A program made the translations under genes and the position numbers. Of a DNA stretch of 64,000 bases, positions 50,501 through 59,141 are shown piece by piece. The first letter of the stretch is position 1. Every line of letters starts with the position of its first letter. The stretch comes from Actinacidiphila paucisporea (GTDB lineage: Bacteria; Actinomycetota; Actinomycetes; Streptomycetales; Streptomycetaceae): the NCBI RefSeq assembly GCF_900142575.1, contig NZ_FRBI01000024.1, forward strand, positions 1-64,000. The letters run 5' to 3'. The notes under the pieces are model-generated. The model did not search any database. It saw nothing but the letters and a program-made list of their open reading frames with translations, and was not told the origin of the DNA.

Positions 50501-51502
50501 CTACCGGGCGAAGATCAGCGTCGTCGGCGACAGCGTGGTCTGGAAGGTGACGTCGTCGTAGCCGGTCTTGCCGAGCCATGCCTGGTAGTCGGCCCGCCGC
50601 CAGCTGCTGCCGTGCCGGCTCTTGAGCAGCATCTCCGAGGCGAAGGTCAGCGGGTACTTCGGCCCGCTGCGGTCGTCGTCCACCACGTAGTCGGAGATGA
50701 CAAGCGTGCCGCCGGGCTTGAGGACCTCCCGCACCCGGGCGAAGAGCGCCATGTTGTCCTCGGGGCCCTCCTGGTGCGCGATGTTGGAGTAGACGACGAT
50801 GTCGTACGCTCCGGCGGCGCCCAGGTCGGTGGTGTGGAAGTCGCCGTCGACGTAGGTCACGCGGTCGGCCAGGCCCCGCTCGGCGAGCAGCCGGCGGGCG
50901 ATCGCGTTGATGGGTGCCCAGTCCAGCTGGGTGGAGCGCGCGGCCGGGTTGCGCTCGAGCCAGGCGGCCGAGTAGACGCCGGAGCCGCCGCCGATGTCGA
51001 GGATCGCGATCTCGCCGGCGTCGGCGATCCGCAGGGCGTCCGCGGCGGTGTGCGCCACCGGTACGGACTGGGCGGCGAGGGCCTGCACCAGCTCCTCCCA
51101 GTGCGGGTTGTCGGCGACCTCGACCACAGCGTCGGTGAGCGGCCCGCCGGCGCGTACGACGTCGGGCAGCCCGGCCAGCGAGGCCATGTGGCCGGCCTTG
51201 AGCTTGGCGAAGCCGCTCAGGCAGGTGGGGCGGCCCTCCACCAGGAAGGCGGAGGCCTCTGCGGTGTTGCGGTAGCGGCCGTCGTGCACCTCGACCAGGC
51301 CGACGCTGACCAGGCCGTCGAGCAGCGCCTGGGCGCCGCGCGGCGAGATCGCGGCGCGGGCGGCGACGTCGTCGGCGGTGGCGGCCCCGTCCTCCAGGTG
51401 GGTGAACACCGCGTGGGTCGCCGCCGCACCGACGATGCCGGTGGCCCAGTAGCCGGTGATGAGCCCCATGATCCGATCCGACGTCGGCTGGCTGCTGGTC
51501 AT
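50501..51502 (-). CDS. SAM-dependent O-methyltransferase with dimerisation HTH
   Basis: 333-aa class I methyltransferase of the plant/actinobacterial O-MT type. An N-terminal winged-helix dimerisation domain (GYWATGIVGAAATHAVFTHL, ISPRGAQALLDGLVSVGLVE) precedes a Rossmann core with the SAM motif IAILDIGGGSGVYSAAWLER and the acidic loop THVDGDF-like YVDGDFHTTDLG; VLKPGGTLVISDYVV follows. It would methylate a phenolic hydroxyl or amine of the naphthalene product. ATG 51502 overlaps the aminotransferase stop (ATGA). Confidence 0.9.
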   Translation of the reverse strand: MTSSQPTSDRIMGLITGYWATGIVGAAATHAVFTHLEDGAATADDVAARAAISPRGAQALLDGLVSVGLVEVHDGRYRNTAEASAFLVEGRPTCLSGFAKLKAGHMASLAGLPDVVRAGGPLTDAVVEVADNPHWEELVQALAAQSVPVAHTAADALRIADAGEIAILDIGGGSGVYSAAWLERNPAARSTQLDWAPINAIARRLLAERGLADRVTYVDGDFHTTDLGAAGAYDIVVYSNIAHQEGPEDNMALFARVREVLKPGGTLVISDYVVDDDRSGPKYPLTFASEMLLKSRHGSSWRRADYQAWLGKTGYDDVTFQTTLSPTTLIFAR

Positions 51503-52701
51503 GACGTACCTTCCTGGTTCTCGTGCGGGCTTGCGGTGGTGGCGGCTGCCGCCACGGCCGTACGCGGCTTCGGCCCCACGTGGGCGCGCAGGGCCGTACG
51601 CAGCGCGTGCGCGACGCGTTCCGCCTGGTCGACGGTCAACTCCGCGTGCATGGGGATGGCGAGTTGGCGGGCGAAGAGGTCCGCGGAGACCGGGCAGGTC
51701 TGCTTGGACTCGTAGACCGGCTGCGTGTGGCTCGCCCACGTACCGTGACCGCAGCCGATGCCCTGGGCCCGCAGGTCGGCGGCGACGGCGGCGCGGTCCA
51801 CGGCCGGGTCGAGCGCGACCAGGTAGGACTGCCAGGCGTGGGTGCGGTCGGCCGGCACGTGCGGGAGCGTCAACAGCTCCTCGTCCGCCAGCAGTTCGGC
51901 GTACCGGGCCGCCACCGTGTTGCGCCGCTCCAGCAGTTCGCCGATCCGGCCGAGCTGCACCTGGAGGATCGCGGCGGCGATGTCGGAGAGCTTGTAGTTG
52001 TAGCCGATCTCGGTGAACTCCGGGATGGGCAGGCCGATCAGCTGCGACTTGTCGAAGATGCTGCCGATACCGAAGGACGACCGCAGCCGCACGTCGGCGC
52101 CGATCGCCGGGTCGGCGGCGAGCAGCGCGCCGCCCTCGCCGCTGGTGATGCCCTTGCGGCCGTGGAAGGACAGGCAGGCGATCGGGGCGAGCGCGCCGGC
52201 CGGCTTGCCGCGGTAGGTGGCGCCGACCGCGCAGGCCGCGTCCTCGATGAGGAAGAGGCCGTGGCGGCCGGTGAGCGCCTGCAGTTCGGCGTAGTCGGCG
52301 GGCAGGCCGACGGTGTCGACCGCGATCACCCCGACGGTCCGCGGGCCGATCAGGTCGGCCACCGCCCGCGGGTCGATCGTGCCGGTGTCGGGCCGCGCGT
52401 CGGCGAAGACCGGGACCGCGCCGACGTAGCGTGCCGCATGGGCGGGCGCCGGGAAGGTGTAGTCGGCGACGATGATCTCGTCGCCCGGCTGGACGTTCAG
52501 CGCAAGCAGCGCCAGGTGCAGCGCGGCGGCGCAGCTGCTGAGCGTGACGGCGTCGCCGACGCCGTAAAGCTCGGCCAGCTCCTTCTCCAGCGCCTTGCCG
52601 CGCGGGCCCTGCCCTGCCGTCCAGTCCGAGGCGAACACCTCCTCGACGGCGGCGAGTTCCAGCTTGCCCAGACTCGCGTGAACCAAGGGGATCGGGTCCA
52701 A
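51499..52701 (-). CDS. DegT/DnrJ/EryC1/StrS-type PLP aminotransferase
   Basis: About 400-aa fold-type I transaminase. The PLP Lys is in LSFHGRKGITSGEGGALLAA; EDAACAVGATYRGKPAG holds the pyridine-N Asp; IGYNYKLSDIAAAI is the conserved substrate-site region. Such enzymes usually aminate keto-sugars. In furaquinocin biosynthesis an aminotransferase gene next to a tetrahydroxynaphthalene synthase gene aminates the naphthoquinone, and the same pairing here suggests that role. Start TTG 52701 is preferred because GGAGG lies eight bases before it; GTG 52722 is possible but has no ribosome site. Confidence 0.88.
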   Translation of the reverse strand: MDPIPLVHASLGKLELAAVEEVFASDWTAGQGPRGKALEKELAELYGVGDAVTLSSCAAALHLALLALNVQPGDEIIVADYTFPAPAHAARYVGAVPVFADARPDTGTIDPRAVADLIGPRTVGVIAVDTVGLPADYAELQALTGRHGLFLIEDAACAVGATYRGKPAGALAPIACLSFHGRKGITSGEGGALLAADPAIGADVRLRSSFGIGSIFDKSQLIGLPIPEFTEIGYNYKLSDIAAAILQVQLGRIGELLERRNTVAARYAELLADEELLTLPHVPADRTHAWQSYLVALDPAVDRAAVAADLRAQGIGCGHGTWASHTQPVYESKQTCPVSADLFARQLAIPMHAELTVDQAERVAHALRTALRAHVGPKPRTAVAAAATTASPHENQEGTS

Positions 52702-52822
52702 CGTGGCCACCTCCGGCGACACTTCGGGGAGACCGGCGGCCCGCGTGCGGACTTCCGGTGGATACGGTCATGCGGTTGTGCTGGGCCGCGCGCACGACGG
52801 CCCGGTGCGCGGTGCGCGCGGG

Positions 52823-52842
52823 GTGACCCCCGCGCGGGTCAC
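52823..52842 (-). terminator. hairpin downstream of rppA with local GCGCGGGTC repeats
   Basis: GTGACCC and GGGTCAC arms with a CCGCGC loop, 25 bases past the rppA stop. The same patch holds three copies of GCGCGGGTC at 52832, 52846 and 52861, the last overlapping the stop region. It may partly uncouple rppA from the aminotransferase gene. Confidence 0.45.
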
Positions 52843-52867
52843 ACCGCGCGGGTCGAGGCCGCGCGGG

Positions 52868-53971
52868 TCACACCACGGGTGTCGCGGAAGCGGCGATCGG
52901 CGTGGCCAGCCGGGGGCGCGGTACGTCGGTGACCCAACTGCCCACCGCCATCTCGGCGGTGATGCCCGGGCCGAAGCCGGCGATGATCCCGGTGCCGCCG
53001 GGCAGCATCTCGTCCTCCTCGAACAGCCTGCGCAGGGCTTCCAGGACGACGGCGCTGGCGATGTTGCCGTAGTCGCTCAGCGTCGACCAGCTGTGCCGGA
53101 ACATGTCGCGGTCGACGTTGAGGTACTTGCACAGGTCGTCCAGGATCCGCGGGCCGCCGGCGTGGATGATGTAGAAGTCCAGGTTGGCGACGTTCCACCC
53201 GTGGCTCGCGGCGAGTTGCCGCAGGATGGGCGCGAGCGGCTCCATGGTGCCGGGCACCCGGCGGTCCAGCTGGAAGTGGAAGCCGGTGGAGCGCACCGCG
53301 TAGGAGATCCAGTCCTCGGTGTTCGGGATGAGGTAGGAGGCGTTTCGCTCCAGGCGCACCCCGGTGCCGCCGTTGCCGCGGACGACGGCGGCCGCCACCG
53401 CGTCGCCGAACAGGCCGTCGGACAGCAGCGATCCGACGTTGTCGTCGACCGGCTGGTAGCACAGCGAGCACAGCTCGCAGGAGACGATCAGGACGTTGGA
53501 GTCCGGGTGCGCCTCGCAGAAGTCGTTGGCGCGGTTGATGGCCGCGCCACCCGCGGCGCAGCCGAGCTGCGCGATGGGTATCTGCCGGGTGTCGTAGCGG
53601 AAGCCCATGGCGTTGATCAGCCACGCCGTCAGCGACGGCATCATGAAGCCGGTGCAGGACACGTAGATGATCGCGTCGATGTCCTGCGCCTGCACGCCCG
53701 CGTTGACCAGTGCCCGCTCGATGACCGGGGGGCACAGCAACTTGGACTGCTGCTCGTAGACCCGGTTGCGCTCCTCGAAGCCCGGGTGGCGGAGCGTCTG
53801 CTCGATGGGCTGGACGATATGCCGCTTCCTGACCCCGGTCTTCTCGATCAGCCGAAGAGCCAACGGAAGCTGTGGCTTTCCCTTGTGCACCTTCTTAGCG
53901 AATTCAAGGGTGTCTTCCATGGTGATGACGTATTCCGGCACGCTCACCGCTGGCTTGCACAGAGTTGCCAT
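52868..53971 (-). CDS. rppA: type III polyketide synthase, 1,3,6,8-tetrahydroxynaphthalene synthase (RppA)
   Basis: 367-aa chalcone-synthase-like enzyme condensing five malonyl-CoA to 1,3,6,8-tetrahydroxynaphthalene. The triad falls at the numbering known for Streptomyces griseus RppA: Cys138 (AQLGCAAGGAAIN), His270 (FYIIHAGGPRILDD) and Asn303 (DYGNIASAVVL). Cys106 (YVSCTGFMMPS), linked with THN specificity in actinobacterial enzymes, is kept. The start MATLCKPAVSVPEYVITMED matches RppA proteins. THN autoxidises to flaviolin and is a precursor of melanin-like pigments and of naphthoquinone meroterpenoids. First gene of the minus-strand operon; divergent from ispH. Confidence 0.95.
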   Translation of the reverse strand: MATLCKPAVSVPEYVITMEDTLEFAKKVHKGKPQLPLALRLIEKTGVRKRHIVQPIEQTLRHPGFEERNRVYEQQSKLLCPPVIERALVNAGVQAQDIDAIIYVSCTGFMMPSLTAWLINAMGFRYDTRQIPIAQLGCAAGGAAINRANDFCEAHPDSNVLIVSCELCSLCYQPVDDNVGSLLSDGLFGDAVAAAVVRGNGGTGVRLERNASYLIPNTEDWISYAVRSTGFHFQLDRRVPGTMEPLAPILRQLAASHGWNVANLDFYIIHAGGPRILDDLCKYLNVDRDMFRHSWSTLSDYGNIASAVVLEALRRLFEEDEMLPGGTGIIAGFGPGITAEMAVGSWVTDVPRPRLATPIAASATPVV

Positions 53972-54325
53972 ACCTCGCATCCGCCTTCTGTGGGTAGAGA
54001 TTTCCCCGAAGTCTCCCGACACGGTACGTCTTATCGTTGCCCATTTAACTTGCGATCGACTTGGCGACGGCTTGGCAGGGTGCACAAAAGACCTGAAGGC
54101 ACATGTCAGCGCAGGTCACAGTGCTTTCCCCGGATATCTCGCGCCCTGTCGCGAGGCGCTGCGACCACCGTCGGGGCATGCCGCCAAGCCGCCGCCAACT
54201 CACCGAACAGTCGCGGCGCCCCGCACGGCCGCGACGTACCGGCCGGATCATTGTGACGGGGTGACAATAATCTGCCCCACGCGGAAGCTTGTGTTCGGCT
54301 CCGCGGCTCCAGCACCCTTTTCCAT
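53972..54325. other. divergent promoter region between rppA and the ispH fusion
   Basis: 354 bases with noticeably lower GC near 54020-54110 and 54240-54275, the best places for the two promoters. ORFs across it show no family features. I could not assign -10/-35 pairs or a convincing operator. Confidence 0.45.
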
Positions 54326-56347
54326 ATGGCTACCACACTGGACAACGAGCGGCAATCGGGCGGCAAGAAGGTCATTCTGGCGGAGCCGCGCGGCTTCTGC
54401 GCCGGTGTGCGCAGGGCCATTGAGATCGTGGAGCGCGCTCTTGAGCTGCACGGCGCCCCCGTCTACGTGCGCAAGCAGATCGTGCACAACGAATACGTGG
54501 TGCGGGAACTCCAGGAGCGCGGCGCCAGGTTCGTCGACTCCGAGACCGAGGTGCCGGACGGGTCGGTGTGCGTCTTCTCCGCGCACGGCGTGTCCCCGCA
54601 GGTGCGGGCCAACGCCGCCGAGCGGAATCTCACCGTCATCGACGCGACCTGCCCGCTGGTGGCCAAGGTGCATCAGGAGGCCCGCAGATACGCCCGCGAC
54701 GGGCGGACGCTGATCCTGGTCGGGCACGCCGACCACGAGGAGATCGAGGGCACGTTCGGCGAGGCGCCGGACCGTACCGTCATCGTGCAGGACGCCGACG
54801 AGGCCAGGCGGCTCGAACTGCCGCCGGGGGCCCCGGTCAGCTATCTCACCCAGACCACGCTGTCGCTGGACGACACCGAGGAGATCGTCTCGATCCTCCA
54901 GGACCGCTTCCCCGGGCTGACCGGTCCCGGCACCGACGACGTCTGCTACGCCAGCCAGAACCGGCAGAATTCCGTGAAGTCGCTCGCCGGCCGCAGCGAC
55001 CTGGTGCTGGTCGTCGGCTCGGCCAACTCCAGCAACTCCGTACGGATGGTGGAGGTCGCCCAGGACGCCGGCGCCCGGGCCCACCTGCTGCCCGACGCGA
55101 GCCACCTGGACCCCGCGTGGCTGGACGGCGTCACCACCGTGGGCCTGAGCGCCGGGGCCAGCGCGCCCGAGATCCTGGTCGAGCAGGTCGTCGCGCGGCT
55201 CGCGGAACTGGGCTGGGCCGACATCGAGACCGAGGTCACCGCGACGGAGACCGTGGTCTTCCGCCCGCCGTTGGGGCTGGAGCCCGCGTCGGCGCGGGCC
55301 GCGGACACCCGCGACGACAGCGCGGAACTGCTCGCCCGGGTCAGCGCCCGGATCGAGGGATTACTGGACGCCGAGGCAGCGCACTGGGGTTCGGTCGACG
55401 CGCGGGCGGCGGTGCCGGTCGAGGCGGTCAGGGAACTGGTCGCCGCGGGCGGCAAGCGGCTGCGCCCCACCTTCTGCGTCAGCGGCTACCTGGCCGCCGG
55501 CGGCACCCTCGACGACACCGCGGGCGCCGACGCGGTCGTCGCCGCGGCGGCGGCCCTGGAGCTGCTGCACGCCCACGCCCTCATCCACGACGACGTGCTG
55601 GACAACTCCCCCACCCGGCGCGGCGTCCCGACGGTGCACGCCAGGCACGCCCGCCTCCACGCCGAGCTGGGCTGGACCGGTGAGGCCCGCCGGTACGGCG
55701 AGGGCGTCGCGATCCTCGCCGGCGACCTGGCCTTCGGCTACGCCCACCGGCTGGCCGGCGGGCTGCCCGCGCAGGCCAGGGACATCTGGATGCGGCTGGG
55801 CACCGAGATGCTGGTCGGCCAGCACCTCGACATCGCGCTCGCCGCCGAGGCAGCGCCCGACCCGGACCTGGCCCGCTGGATCGCGGTGTGCAAGTCGGGC
55901 CGCTACACCATCCACCGCCCGCTCTCGCTCGGCGCGTCACTGGCCGGGCGGCCCGACCTCCAGGCGGCCTTCGAGGTGTACGGCCTCGCGGCCGGCGAGG
56001 CCTTCCAGCTGCGCGACGACCTGCTGGACGCCTTCGGCGACGCGGCGGCGACCGGCAAGCCGGCCGGACTTGACGTCAGCGAGCACAAGATGAACCTGCT
56101 GCTGGCGCTGGCCGCCACCGGCGACGCCGAGGTGGCCAGGCTGCTGGAGGCCGGCCGGCAGGGCGACTTCGACCCGGCAGCGCTGCGCGCCGCGCTGCTG
56201 GACTGCGGGGTGCGCGAGGAGGTCGAGAAGCGGATCGACGCGCTGGTGACGACCGCCCGCACCGCGCTCGACACGGCACCGCTGGCGGACGGCTGGCGGG
56301 AGCGGCTGGGCGAGATGGCCACGCAGGTGGCCTACCGGGACCGCTGA
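54326..56347 (+). CDS. ispH: IspH-polyprenyl diphosphate synthase fusion (TTA-containing)
   Basis: 673-aa bifunctional protein. Residues 1-~315 are IspH (HMBPP reductase, last MEP-pathway step): Fe-S ligands Cys25 (PRGFCAGVRRA), Cys109 (IDATCPLVAKVH) and Cys207 (VCYASQNRQ), plus IVHNEYVV, FSAHGVSP and TQTTLS. Residues ~335-673 are a trans-prenyl diphosphate synthase: GGKRLRP, first Asp-rich motif DDVLD (422-426), second DDLLD (564-568). Thus IPP/DMAPP are made and elongated by one polypeptide. Leu346, at the start of the synthase domain, is encoded by TTA (55361-55363), implying bldA dependence. Chain length (GPP, FPP or GGPP) cannot be fixed by eye. ispG follows. Confidence 0.93.
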   Translation: MATTLDNERQSGGKKVILAEPRGFCAGVRRAIEIVERALELHGAPVYVRKQIVHNEYVVRELQERGARFVDSETEVPDGSVCVFSAHGVSPQVRANAAERNLTVIDATCPLVAKVHQEARRYARDGRTLILVGHADHEEIEGTFGEAPDRTVIVQDADEARRLELPPGAPVSYLTQTTLSLDDTEEIVSILQDRFPGLTGPGTDDVCYASQNRQNSVKSLAGRSDLVLVVGSANSSNSVRMVEVAQDAGARAHLLPDASHLDPAWLDGVTTVGLSAGASAPEILVEQVVARLAELGWADIETEVTATETVVFRPPLGLEPASARAADTRDDSAELLARVSARIEGLLDAEAAHWGSVDARAAVPVEAVRELVAAGGKRLRPTFCVSGYLAAGGTLDDTAGADAVVAAAAALELLHAHALIHDDVLDNSPTRRGVPTVHARHARLHAELGWTGEARRYGEGVAILAGDLAFGYAHRLAGGLPAQARDIWMRLGTEMLVGQHLDIALAAEAAPDPDLARWIAVCKSGRYTIHRPLSLGASLAGRPDLQAAFEVYGLAAGEAFQLRDDLLDAFGDAAATGKPAGLDVSEHKMNLLLALAATGDAEVARLLEAGRQGDFDPAALRAALLDCGVREEVEKRIDALVTTARTALDTAPLADGWRERLGEMATQVAYRDR

Positions 56348-56449
56348 CGTGCCCCTCCCGGGGGCCGGTCGACGGCCCCCGGGAACGGGCGACGGGCGGG
56401 GCACCCGATGTGCCGGCCCGGCACGACCGAACGGAGAGGATGACCGCAC

Positions 56450-57607
56450 ATGGTGGATCTCGGCATACCGCAGATACCGCTGTCCCTCGCCCCGCGCCGG
56501 GTGAGCAGGCAGCTCAGACTCGGCCACGACGACAGAGCCGTACTGGTCGGCGGCGGGGCGCCGGTGAGCGTGCAGTCGATGACGACCACGGTGACCGCGG
56601 ACGTCAACGCCACGCTCCAGCAGATCGCCGAACTGACCGCGTCCGGCTGCCAGATCGTACGCGTCGCGGTGCCCTCCGCCGACGACGCGGAAGCGCTGCC
56701 GGAGATCGCCCGCAAATCGCAGATCCCGGTGATCGCCGACATCCACTTCCAGCCCCGGTACGTCTTCGCCGCGATCGACGCGGGATGCGCGGCGGTGCGG
56801 GTGAACCCTGGCAACATCAAGGAGTTCGACGACAAGGTGGGCGAGATCGCCAAGGCCGCGGCCGACGCGCAGGTGCCCATCAGGATCGGGGTCAACGCCG
56901 GCTCGCTCGACAAGCGGCTGCTGGCCAAGCACGGCAGCGCCACGCCGGACGCGCTGGTGGAGTCGGCGCTGTGGGAGTGCTCGCTGTTCGAGGAGCACGG
57001 CTTCCGGGACATCAAGATCTCCGTCAAGCACCACGACCCGGTCGTGATGATCGCCGCCTACCGCAAGCTCGCGGCGGCCTGCGACTACCCGCTGCACCTG
57101 GGAGTGACCGAGGCAGGGCCCGCCTTCCAGGGCACGGTGAAGTCGGCGGTCGCCTTCGGGGCGCTGCTGGCCGAGGGCATCGGCGACACCATCCGGGTGT
57201 CGCTGTCCGCGCCGCCCGCCGAGGAGGCCAAGGTCGGCATCGCGATCCTGGAGAGCCTGGCGCTGCGGGAGCGCCGGCTCGAGATCGTCTCCTGCCCGTC
57301 CTGCGGCCGCGCCCAGGTCGACGTCTACAAGCTCGCGGACGAGGTGGCCGCGGGCCTCGACGGCCTCGAAGTCCCGCTGCGGGTGGCGGTGATGGGCTGC
57401 GTCGTCAACGGTCCGGGCGAGGCCCGCGAGGCCGACCTCGGCGTCGCCTCCGGCAACGGCAAGGGCCAGATCTTCGTCAAGGGCAAGGTCGTCGCGACGG
57501 TGCCCGAGTCGAAGATCGTCGAGACGCTCATCGAGGAGGCGATGCGGTTGGCTGAGGAAGCGGTGGAGCAGGGGCTCACCGGTAAGCCCGAGGTCATCAC
57601 GGCCTGA
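56450..57607 (+). CDS. ispG: IspG, flavodoxin-type (E)-4-hydroxy-3-methylbut-2-enyl diphosphate synthase
   Basis: 385-aa 4Fe-4S enzyme of the penultimate MEP step, feeding IspH. The barrel reads [50 protein letters not shown] and [11 protein letters not shown]. The Fe-S domain has ISCPSCGR-type [12 protein letters not shown] and [14 protein letters not shown] with the third Cys. Start ATG 56450 follows GGAGAGG by ten bases. A Streptomyces genome normally has housekeeping ispG and ispH elsewhere, so this pair is probably a dedicated extra supply for the pathway here; that needs the whole genome to confirm. Confidence 0.95.
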   Translation: MVDLGIPQIPLSLAPRRVSRQLRLGHDDRAVLVGGGAPVSVQSMTTTVTADVNATLQQIAELTASGCQIVRVAVPSADDAEALPEIARKSQIPVIADIHFQPRYVFAAIDAGCAAVRVNPGNIKEFDDKVGEIAKAAADAQVPIRIGVNAGSLDKRLLAKHGSATPDALVESALWECSLFEEHGFRDIKISVKHHDPVVMIAAYRKLAAACDYPLHLGVTEAGPAFQGTVKSAVAFGALLAEGIGDTIRVSLSAPPAEEAKVGIAILESLALRERRLEIVSCPSCGRAQVDVYKLADEVAAGLDGLEVPLRVAVMGCVVNGPGEAREADLGVASGNGKGQIFVKGKVVATVPESKIVETLIEEAMRLAEEAVEQGLTGKPEVITA

Positions 57608-57644
57608 CCCCGGGCGACGCCGCCCCGGCCCGGTGGGGGCTGGT

Positions 57645-57759
57645 CGCGCAGTTCCCCGCGCCCCTGAAAAACGCGTGCCCTCCTGCGCAGAGCGCAACAC
57701 GCCGCAGGCAGCAGCGGACCGCAAGGGGCAGTCACTCCAGGGGCGCGGGGAGCTGCGCG
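57645..57759. repeat. inverted REP-like repeat pair between ispG and the phosphodiesterase gene
   Basis: 21-base arms at 57645-57665 and 57739-57759 are reverse complements with one mismatch (20/21), in the GGCGCGGGGAACTGCGCG class of elements that I recall as dispersed widely in Streptomyces genomes. The pair lies in the convergent gap and its right arm overlaps the last codons of the minus-strand gene. Likely a bidirectional terminator and a mobile or dispersed element. Confidence 0.7.
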
Positions 57760-59141
57760 GAGGTCAGGGAGAGGAGGAGGGACTTGACCTCCGTGGCCTC
57801 GTAGTGGGGGCGGGCGCCGCGGGGGTCGGAGCACAGGAGGACCGGGCCGTCCTGCGGGCTCGCGGGGAGGCGGCCATGGGTGCCGCGTACGGCCGCGGCG
57901 CCCGCGTCGAGGCCGATCGCGGTCATCAGGTAGCGCATGCCGAGCTTCTTGCGGGCCAGCGCGACGCCCGCGCGGCGCTTGGCGGCGGCGGGAGCGGACG
58001 GGTCGAAGAACAGCTCGGCGGGGTCGTAGCCGGGCTTGCGGTGGATCTCCACGAGGCGGGCGAAGTCGGGCGCGCGGGCGTCGTCGAGCCAGTAGTAGTA
58101 CGTGAACCAGGCGTCGGCCTCGGCGACCAGGACCAGGTCCCCGGCGCGCGGGTGGTCGAGCCCGTACGCCGCCTTCTCCGGTTCGCCGAGCACTTCCGCC
58201 ACGCCGGGCAGCTCGGCGCACAGTTTGCGCACCAGGGGCAGGTCGGCGGGGTCCGGCACGTAGACGTGCGCGATCTGGTGGTCGGCGACGGCGAAGGCCC
58301 GGGACGTCCAGGGGTCCAGGTACTCCATGCCGGCCTGGGTGTGGACGCGCAGCAGGTTCTCGCGGCGCAGCAGGCGGTTGACGTCGACCGGGCGGCTCGC
58401 CTCGGTGATGCCGTACTCGGACAGCGCGACGACGGTGGCGCCCCGGTCGCGCGCCTGGTCCAGGAGCGGCCCGAGCACCGCGTCCAACTCCGCCGCCGCG
58501 GCGGCGGCTTGCGGGCCGGAGGGGCCGAACCGCTGGAGGTCGTAGTCGAGGTGCGGGACGTAGACCAGCGTGAGGTCGGGGTCGTGCCGCGCCATGATCT
58601 GCTGGGCTGCGGCGCAGATCCACGCCGACGAGGGCAGCCCGGCGCCCGGGCCCCAGTAGCTGAAGAGCGGGAACGTGCCGAGTGCCGCGGTGAGTTCGTC
58701 GTGCAGCTCGGGCGGGTCGGTGTAGCAGTCGGGTTCCTTGCGGCCGTCGGCGTGGTAGACGGGGCGGGGGGTCACCGTCCAGTCGGTGTCGGCGCCCATC
58801 GCGTACCACCAGCAGATGTTGGCGACCGTGTAGCCGGGGTGCAGGCGGCGGGCGGCGTCCCACAGCTTGTCGCCGCCCATGAGGCCGTTGTGCTGGCGCC
58901 ACAGCAGGACTTCGCCGAGGTCGCGGAAGTACCAGCCGTTGCCCACGATGCCGTGCTCGCGCGGCGGCGCGCCGGTGAGCAGGGTGGCCTGCACCGAGCA
59001 GGTGACGGCGGGCAGCACCGGGGTGAGCGGGGCCTGCCAGCCGGTGTCGGCGACGGCGGCGAGGCGCGGCATGTGCCGCAGCAGCCGCGGGGTGAGGCCG
59101 ACGATGTCGAGGACGACGAGCGGGGTCGGCGGTGGGGTCAC
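57732..59141 (-). CDS. alkaline phosphatase-superfamily phosphodiesterase/pyrophosphatase (EboF-like)
   Basis: 469-aa nucleotide pyrophosphatase/phosphodiesterase-like protein, cytoplasmic (no signal peptide). The start LVVLDIVGLTPRLLRHMPRL holds the first metal Asp. VTCSVQATLLTGAPPREHGI holds the Thr/Ser nucleophile region. VYVPHLDYDLQRFGPSG gives the Asp/His pair. At the usual SDHGM metal motif it reads ALSEYGI, so two ligands look altered. In EBO clusters a protein of this family is EboF. GTG 59141 overlaps the eboE stop (GTGA). The last codons lie in a REP-like repeat. Last gene of the EBO-type operon in the window. Confidence 0.82.
   Translation of the reverse strand: MTPPPTPLVVLDIVGLTPRLLRHMPRLAAVADTGWQAPLTPVLPAVTCSVQATLLTGAPPREHGIVGNGWYFRDLGEVLLWRQHNGLMGGDKLWDAARRLHPGYTVANICWWYAMGADTDWTVTPRPVYHADGRKEPDCYTDPPELHDELTAALGTFPLFSYWGPGAGLPSSAWICAAAQQIMARHDPDLTLVYVPHLDYDLQRFGPSGPQAAAAAAELDAVLGPLLDQARDRGATVVALSEYGITEASRPVDVNRLLRRENLLRVHTQAGMEYLDPWTSRAFAVADHQIAHVYVPDPADLPLVRKLCAELPGVAEVLGEPEKAAYGLDHPRAGDLVLVAEADAWFTYYYWLDDARAPDFARLVEIHRKPGYDPAELFFDPSAPAAAKRRAGVALARKKLGMRYLMTAIGLDAGAAAVRGTHGRLPASPQDGPVLLCSDPRGARPHYEATEVKSLLLSLTSAQLPAPLE

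Noticed and set aside
50492-50579. longer N terminus for the LuxR-type regulator starting at 50579
   Set aside because: It would overlap the methyltransferase coding region; the GTG at 50492 just after that stop is a better start.
52561-52569. possible TTA codon in the aminotransferase gene (TAA on the plus strand)
   Set aside because: In the coding frame it reads CTT-TAC across the codon boundary, so it is not a TTA codon.
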